Assembly: GCA_900758375.1 (NCBI GenBank)
Contig: CAAERJ010000010.1
Span: 1 to 10,055, forward strand
Length of the DNA stretch: 10,055 nt
Reading direction: 5' to 3'
Source of the DNA: an uncultured Collinsella sp.
Lineage (GTDB): Bacteria; Actinomycetota; Coriobacteriia; Coriobacteriales; Coriobacteriaceae
In this document: piece after piece, positions 6,146-10,055 of the stretch
Numbering within the stretch: position 1 is the stretch's first letter
Layout: each line of letters starts with the position of its first letter
Translations under genes and position numbers: made by a program
The notes under the pieces: model-generated
Database searches by the model: none
Told to the model about the DNA's origin: nothing
The model's input: only the letters and a program-made list of their open reading frames with translations

Positions 6146-7330
6146 ATGATCAACGAAACTATGTATGCTCGTGGTGCGGAAAGCTCCATCATCCGCGAGA
6201 TCTTTAGCTATGGTCTTGAGCGCAAGGCGCAGATCGGTGCGGAGAACGTATTCGATTTCTCGCTGGGCAACCCGAGTGTTCCGGCGCCCGCTGCTGTGGC
6301 TGAGTCCATTAAGAAGGCCCTGGAGCTGCCGAGTGACCAGCTGCACGGCTACACTCCCGCGCCGGGCCTGCCGCAATGTCGAGCAGCCGTCGCCGAATCG
6401 CTCAACCGCCGCTTTGGCACGAGCTATGAGGGTAAGGATGTCTTTATGACGGTAGGTGCGGCGGCCTCGCTCACCTGCACGCTCAACGCCGTTACCAATC
6501 CGGGTGACGAGGTCATCGTTATCGCCCCGTACTTTCCGGAGTATCGCGTGTGGATTGAGAAAGCCGGTTGTACGTGTGTCGAGGCGCTCGCCGATGAAGA
6601 TACCTTCCAGCTGAGCGTGGGTAACGTGCTCAAGGCGATTACCGACAAGACAGCGGCGGTCATTATCGATTCGCCGAATAACCCCACGGGTGCCGTGTAC
6701 ACGCGCGACACGTTGGCATGCCTGGCGAATGTTCTGCGTGAGGTCAACACCAAGCGAGATCCCGAGAATCCGATTATGCTAATCTCGGACGAGCCGTACC
6801 GTGAGATTGTGTATGGCGCCGAAGTGCCCTGGGTGCCTTCGATTTATGAGCACACCATCGTCTGTTACTCGTATTCCAAGTCTCTTTCGCTACCGGGCGA
6901 ACGCGTGGGCTGGATTTTGGTCCCCAATACCAATCCGCAGGCTGCTCGCCTTATGCCGGCCGTTGCCGGTGCCGCCCGCACGCTGGGCTTCGTGTGCGCA
7001 CCGGCCCTCTTCCAGCGTGTGATCATCGACTGCATTGATGAGCCGAGCGATGTTGCGGCCTATGCGCGCAACCGCACCGCGCTTACCGACGCACTGACGG
7101 AGTACGGCTACACCTATGTTGAGCCGGATGGTGCTTTTTACCTATGGGTGAAAGCGCTAGAGCCCGATGCGAACGCCTTCTGCGAGCGCGCGAAGAAGTA
7201 CGAACTGCTCGCAGTACCCTCGGACAGCTTTGGCATGCCGGGCTGGTTCCGTCTGGGCTATTGCGTGAGTTACGAAACGATCATCAATTCGCTACCCGCT
7301 TGGAAACAGTTGGCGGACGAGTATCGTTAA
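6146..7330 (+). CDS. Class I/II PLP-dependent aminotransferase
   Basis: Fold-type I pyridoxal-phosphate enzyme of the aspartate/aromatic aminotransferase type, 394 aa from this start; cytosolic, moving an amino group between an amino acid and a 2-oxo acid. Visible landmarks are FSLGNPSVPAP (38-48), SPNNPTG (176-182) with the cofactor-contacting Asn, and ISDEPYRE with D215 and Y218. YSYSKSLSLPGERVGW follows, with K245 as the Schiff-base lysine and R252 binding the cofactor phosphate. R369 in WFRLGYC is the likely substrate carboxylate arginine. An upstream in-frame ATG at 6047 lies inside the hairpin repeat and upstream of the TACAAT promoter. The ATG at 6146, with AAAGGGG 5 nt before it, is therefore chosen; another in-frame ATG (6161) is less well placed. 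The substrate cannot be read from sequence. It appears monocistronic. Confidence 0.9.
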   Translation: MINETMYARGAESSIIREIFSYGLERKAQIGAENVFDFSLGNPSVPAPAAVAESIKKALELPSDQLHGYTPAPGLPQCRAAVAESLNRRFGTSYEGKDVFMTVGAAASLTCTLNAVTNPGDEVIVIAPYFPEYRVWIEKAGCTCVEALADEDTFQLSVGNVLKAITDKTAAVIIDSPNNPTGAVYTRDTLACLANVLREVNTKRDPENPIMLISDEPYREIVYGAEVPWVPSIYEHTIVCYSYSKSLSLPGERVGWILVPNTNPQAARLMPAVAGAARTLGFVCAPALFQRVIIDCIDEPSDVAAYARNRTALTDALTEYGYTYVEPDGAFYLWVKALEPDANAFCERAKKYELLAVPSDSFGMPGWFRLGYCVSYETIINSLPAWKQLADEYR

Positions 7331-7352
7331 AAGTAGAGCGCTCTGCCTGCAA

Positions 7353-7368
7353 TGTTTTACGTGAAACG
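7353..7368. other. parS-like 16-mer
   Basis: TGTTTTACGTGAAACG matches the ParB/Spo0J centromere consensus TGTTTCACGTGAAACA at 14 of 16 positions. The differences are T for C at position 6 and G for A at position 16. The first mismatch breaks the central CACGTG palindrome, which usually weakens ParB binding. Allowing two mismatches, roughly one such match per 2-3 Mb is expected by chance, so this is only a candidate. Confidence 0.2.
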
Positions 7369-7394
7369 GGGTTTGGTGTTAAGCCGGACCCCGT
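7366..7394 (+). terminator. Possible weak terminator after the aminotransferase
   Basis: ACGGGGT (7366-7372) pairs perfectly with ACCCCGT (7388-7394). The stem continues inward as TTGG/CCGG with two G-U pairs, leaving a 7-nt TGTTAAG loop. The following sequence, TGTCATGG, lacks a real U-run, so termination would be inefficient or factor-dependent. It is the only hairpin between the aminotransferase and the PHP gene. Confidence 0.4.
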
Positions 7395-7452
7395 TGTCAT
7401 GGACGTTGTGTCTTTGGGATGGAGTGGTTTTACGACCATCGAAGGCTATGCG

Positions 7453-7490
7453 TACAATGAATATAAGCGACGGCCGTGCCAGATAAGGAG
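7453..7490 (+). promoter_or_regulatory. PHP gene promoter -10 and RBS
   Basis: GCGTACAAT (7450-7458) carries the -10 TACAAT and is identical over nine bases to the aminotransferase promoter at 6113-6121. TAAGGAG (7484-7490) is a strong SD, 5 nt before the ATG. The best -35 candidate, TTTACG at 7429-7434, is weak. Confidence 0.6.
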
Positions 7491-7495
7491 ACCCG

Positions 7496-8317
7496 ATGCC
7501 CTACCTGCTTTCTTGTGACATTCATACCCATACGATGTTCTCTGCGCATGCATATTCGACCATTGAGGAGAATGTGTACTGGGCGGCAGAGCGTGGCCTG
7601 CAGGTGCTCGGATCCGCCGACCATCTGAGCTCTATGGTTACGGCTTGCCCCAATGACCTGCGCAGTTACCAGTTCTTTATCAACCAGGATATCTGGCCGC
7701 GCATATGGAGCGGCGTGCTGGTGCTGCGTGGTGCCGAGGCCGATATCGTTTCGCTGGACGGAAGCCTGTTTGGCGAGGACACTCCTGTCACGCTCGATAT
7801 CGCCGGCGATTCGTACAGTCACCAGCATTCGCTGTTCGATTTGGTGACGCGTAATTTGGATTATTTGGTTGCGAGCGTGCATAATCCGCAGATTGCTGAG
7901 GGCGCGACGATGGCCCAGACGACCGAGATGTATATCAACGCCCTGGAGCACCCCAAGGTGTTCATGCTAGGTCACACGGGGCGCTCGGGCGTGCCGTTCG
8001 ATATCGACGAGGTGCTGTTGGCGGCTAAGGCCAAGCACAAGATCATTGAGATCAACAACCATAGTCTTGAGCATGGCACGGATGCCGAGCATTGGAACGT
8101 GTGTCGCAAGATTGCCGAGCGTTGCGCCGAGCTGGGCGTGGGGATTGGCGTCTCGACCGATGCGCATATTGGTATGGCGATTGGCAAACTCGACCAGGCG
8201 CGCAAGATGCTCGACGAGATTCACTTCCCGCTGGACCTGATCGTGACGCGCGACCGCGAGACACTGCTGCGCGAGATGGCGGCAGCCGGCGTGTGCGATT
8301 TGCGCAAGGGGATGTAG
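7496..8317 (+). CDS. PHP-domain phosphatase, YcdX-like
   Basis: Predicted cytosolic metal-dependent phosphatase/phosphoesterase of 273 aa. All nine metal ligands expected for the trinuclear site of the YcdX group are in place: H10 and H12 (DIHTHT), H18 (SAHAY), H43 (SADHLS), E81 (RGAEADI), H129 (SVHN), H160 (LGHTGR), and D222 and H224 (STDAHIG). The length and the motif order fit stand-alone YcdX-type proteins better than histidinol phosphatase HisJ or DNA polymerase PHP domains. No his gene is nearby, so a role in histidine synthesis is not suggested, though it cannot be excluded. The start is fixed by TAAGGAG 5 nt upstream. The gene has its own -10 and its own terminator, hence it is probably monocistronic. 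The natural substrate is unknown. Confidence 0.9.
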   Translation: MPYLLSCDIHTHTMFSAHAYSTIEENVYWAAERGLQVLGSADHLSSMVTACPNDLRSYQFFINQDIWPRIWSGVLVLRGAEADIVSLDGSLFGEDTPVTLDIAGDSYSHQHSLFDLVTRNLDYLVASVHNPQIAEGATMAQTTEMYINALEHPKVFMLGHTGRSGVPFDIDEVLLAAKAKHKIIEINNHSLEHGTDAEHWNVCRKIAERCAELGVGIGVSTDAHIGMAIGKLDQARKMLDEIHFPLDLIVTRDRETLLREMAAAGVCDLRKGM

Positions 8318-8337
8318 CGGAATTTATAAACCAAGCG

Positions 8338-8371
8338 AAGGGGGCGGCCCAGACGGGTCGCCCCCTTTTTT
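8338..8371 (+). terminator. Strong intrinsic terminator of the PHP gene
   Basis: A 13-bp stem pairs 8338-8350 with 8355-8367 around an AGAC loop, with one G-U pair (8347/8358). The six-T run 8366-8371 overlaps the stem base. It lies between the convergent PHP and rRNA methyltransferase genes, 11 bp from the stop of the latter. The minus-strand side ends in TTCGC, so it favours plus-strand termination. Confidence 0.93.
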
Positions 8372-8382
8372 GTGCCGGTGGA

Positions 8383-9831
8383 TTAGCGGAGCTCGAGGAC
8401 CGCTACGGTTTCGGTGTGGTCGGTATGGGGGAACATGTCGACGGGCGTGATCTTGAGCAGGCGATAGCCTCCGTCGAGGAGCTGGTGCAGGTCGCGCTCT
8501 TGGGTCACGGGGTTGCAGCTGATATAGGTGATGCGGCGCGGCTTAAGTGCGCAGGCAGCTTCGAGGAACTCAGGGGTAGAGCCGGCGCGCGGCGGATCGA
8601 TGGAAAGGACATCGACCCTCTCGTTGTTGTCGGCGGCATCCAGGATGTAATCGGTGGCATCGTCGGCCATAAACCAGGCGCTGCGGGTGAGGCCGTTGAG
8701 CTCGGCATTGCGGCGTGCGTCGGCAATGCCCGCCGGGTTGCGCTCCACGCCGAGCAGCATGATGCCGATGCCCTTGCTCTGGGCATCTTTAGCTGCGCAA
8801 AGACCGATGGTGCCGCTGCCGCAGTAGGCGTCCATAAGCACATCGCCCTGGCGCAGGTCCATGCCGTCGATAGCGAGCTGATAGAGCAATTCGGTCTGCT
8901 GCGGGTTGGTCTGGTAGAACGCGGTAGGGGAGATGTCGAACTCGCAGCCGAGTAGCTGGTCGCGCATGCATTCGGCGCCATAAACGATACGGGTTTCCTC
9001 GCCGAGGATGGCGTTGCCGGGGCGTCCGTTGATGTTTTGGGCGACGGTGACGATGCGCTGATCGAGTGCAGCGACGGCCTCAAAGAAATCCTGTGCATGC
9101 GGCAGGTCGCGCTGGGCGGTCACGAGGGTGATCATGACCTGGTCGGTACGCCAACCGCAGCGGACGACGGCATAGCGAAGTAAGCCCAGATGCTTGTCCT
9201 CGTTAAAGGCGGGAATGTGCAAGCGCTCGGCCTCACGCGCGATGCCGTTGAGGATCTGTCGGGCGCCCGGTGCCTCAACGGGGCATTCGGGAACAGCAAC
9301 GATTCTGTGCGTGCCACGTTCAAAAAAGCCGCAGCGGACAGCGCCCTCTTTGCCGGGGGCAAAGGGAGTGGCGGCCTTATGACGAAAACCACGCGGAGCA
9401 GGATATTTGCCCGGGTCGCCCAGGGTGACTCCCATACCGCGAATGGGGTCGACGCTAATACCCTCGCGCTCGCAAAGAGCAGCAAAAAGCTCCTCCATAA
9501 CAGCCTGCTTAGCTGCCAACTGCTTTTTATAAGGACGATTGAGCGCCGTGCACCCCCCGCAAGCTTTCATGATCGAACAGGGAGACTTGGGGTCTACAGC
9601 CTTACGCGCAGACGGAACCGGATCTTTATGCGAGCGCTTGGAGCGAGTCTGAGGCGCTTTGTCTCCGCCTCGACGAGAGTCAGAACGCTTAGTCTTAGCC
9701 CTGCTCTTGGTCGATTTGCTTTTTGCAGCTTTAGAAGACTTGGATTTCGTAGAAGATTTCTCCTTCTTCAAACCCTCAGCCGCCTCCACCAAAGCACGAC
9801 GAGCCCTACGCTCTGCACGAGATTCTGCCAT
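8383..9831 (-). CDS. rlmD: 23S rRNA (uracil-C5)-methyltransferase, RlmD/RumA family
   Basis: SAM-dependent enzyme that methylates C5 of a uridine in 23S rRNA (U1939 for RlmD, U747 for RlmC; the site here is inferred only by family). It is 482 aa. An iron-sulfur site is likely formed by C85, C91, C94 (C-x5-CGGC) and C183 (VPECP). The catalytic core has FYQTN (305-309), SAM motif AYCGSGTIGL (335-344), IDPPRAG (411-417), catalytic Cys C439 in ISCNP, and general base E474 in DHTETV. The first 80 residues are a low-complexity Lys/Ser/Arg tail where homologues often have a TRAM RNA-binding domain; no TRAM motif is visible. A GTG at 9843 would also open the frame, but it lies within the SD GTGGAG (9838-9843). 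The ATG at 9831, 6 nt after that SD, is chosen. It converges on the PHP gene. Confidence 0.92.
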   Translation of the reverse strand: MAESRAERRARRALVEAAEGLKKEKSSTKSKSSKAAKSKSTKSRAKTKRSDSRRGGDKAPQTRSKRSHKDPVPSARKAVDPKSPCSIMKACGGCTALNRPYKKQLAAKQAVMEELFAALCEREGISVDPIRGMGVTLGDPGKYPAPRGFRHKAATPFAPGKEGAVRCGFFERGTHRIVAVPECPVEAPGARQILNGIAREAERLHIPAFNEDKHLGLLRYAVVRCGWRTDQVMITLVTAQRDLPHAQDFFEAVAALDQRIVTVAQNINGRPGNAILGEETRIVYGAECMRDQLLGCEFDISPTAFYQTNPQQTELLYQLAIDGMDLRQGDVLMDAYCGSGTIGLCAAKDAQSKGIGIMLLGVERNPAGIADARRNAELNGLTRSAWFMADDATDYILDAADNNERVDVLSIDPPRAGSTPEFLEAACALKPRRITYISCNPVTQERDLHQLLDGGYRLLKITPVDMFPHTDHTETVAVLELR

Positions 9832-9868
9832 CAATAACTCCACTAATTCATGAATTAAAGCTGCAAGT

Positions 9869-9874
9869 ATTGTA
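9869..9874 (-). promoter_or_regulatory. rRNA methyltransferase promoter -10
   Basis: On the minus strand this reads TACAAT, 37 nt before the ATG at 9831. It is the same hexamer as in front of tilS, the aminotransferase and the PHP gene. No good -35 lies 16-18 bp upstream; TTGTAT, 22 bp away (9897-9902), is too far. Between this element and the repeat starting at 9961 I see no further feature. Confidence 0.5.
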
Positions 9875-9960
9875 CCGTGCCAAGCCAGCAGACGATATAC
9901 AAGCGGTTTATTCGTGTCAGTGATAAGCCCAACGACGGTTGCCCGCCGCGTGAGGGGTGT

Positions 9961-10055
9961 GGGGGTTAAGTTTATCGCGAGTTCCGCACGAACAGGAGGC
10001 CACTTAATGTGGCCTCCGTCGTGAGCAGGACTGTAGAGCAGGAAACTTAACCCCC
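9961..10055. repeat. 95-bp structured inverted-repeat element at the window edge
   Basis: The outer arms GGGGGTTAAGTTT (9961-9973) and AAACTTAACCCCC (10043-10055) are perfect 13-bp reverse complements. Nested inside is a perfect 9-bp stem, GGAGGCCAC (9995-10003) with GTGGCCTCC (10009-10017), around TTAAT. Between them CACGA (9987-9991) pairs with TCGTG (10019-10023), and AGTTCC (9980-9985) pairs with GGACT (10028-10032) with one bulge. The whole segment can thus fold into one long imperfect hairpin. There is no ORF and no T-run, which argues against a simple terminator. It may be a non-autonomous mobile element (MITE-like), a dispersed repeat or a structured RNA. The right arm ends exactly at the window end, so the element may be longer. 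Confidence 0.7.

Noticed and set aside
7430..7951. 173-codon minus-strand frame between the aminotransferase and PHP genes
   Set aside because: Most of it is antisense to the PHP gene, whose nine metal ligands are intact. No SD or domain was recognised in it.
8092..8955. 287-codon plus-strand frame across the PHP gene end, the terminator and the methyltransferase
   Set aside because: It runs through a strong terminator and is antisense to the catalytic core of RlmD. It has no family signature; it is a shadow frame.
1..10055. CRISPR array, tRNA, transposase, toxin-antitoxin or defence genes
   Set aside because: No regularly spaced repeats, cloverleaf sequence or matching protein motifs were seen. 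All long sense frames are assigned to housekeeping families, so I do not claim a new multi-gene system.

Overview
The window looks like a chromosomal housekeeping region of a GC-rich actinobacterium, most likely a Coriobacteriia member of the Collinsella type. Evidence for this is the strong G/C preference at third codon positions, strong AGGAGG-like ribosome binding sites, the tilS-hpt-ftsH order, and protein wording that reads like that class. The genus is an inference from memory, not the result of a search.

Layout, left to right. An AT-rich leader with small inverted repeats precedes an Hsp20 small heat-shock gene (230-661), closed by a strong terminator. A YycJ/WalJ-type metallo-beta-lactamase-fold hydrolase (741-1550, minus) converges on that terminator and is divergent from tilS across only 48 bp. 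Then come tilS (tRNA-Ile lysidine synthetase), hpt (hypoxanthine phosphoribosyltransferase) and ftsH (membrane AAA+ zinc protease). hpt and ftsH are 1 bp apart. A terminator follows ftsH. Next is a 62-bp near-perfect hairpin repeat, and then two separately promoted genes: a class I PLP aminotransferase (6146-7330) and a YcdX-like PHP-domain phosphatase (7496-8317). The last gene is an RlmD/RumA-family iron-sulfur 23S rRNA uracil methyltransferase (8383-9831, minus), with a long lysine/serine/arginine-rich N-terminal tail. It converges on the PHP gene across another strong terminator. The window ends in a 95-bp structured repeat whose outer 13-bp arms are perfect inverted copies; its right edge coincides with the window end.

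Functionally the genes cover protein quality control (Hsp20, FtsH), translation accuracy and rRNA/tRNA maturation (TilS, RlmD), purine salvage (Hpt) and general metabolism (aminotransferase, PHP phosphatase). tilS-hpt-ftsH is an arrangement known from many Gram-positive bacteria. The other genes appear to be independent units: each has its own TACAAT-type -10 or a terminator next to it.

I found no undescribed multi-gene system, defence island, CRISPR array, tRNA or transposase gene. The points worth a second look are non-coding: two structured repeats, a possible SD-masking leader in front of hsp20, a GC-rich hairpin at the start of the ftsH coding region, and a parS-like 16-mer. In the proteins, the altered TilS motif and the RlmD tail stand out. 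Three computed or apparent gene starts (197, 6047 and 9843) should be moved downstream.
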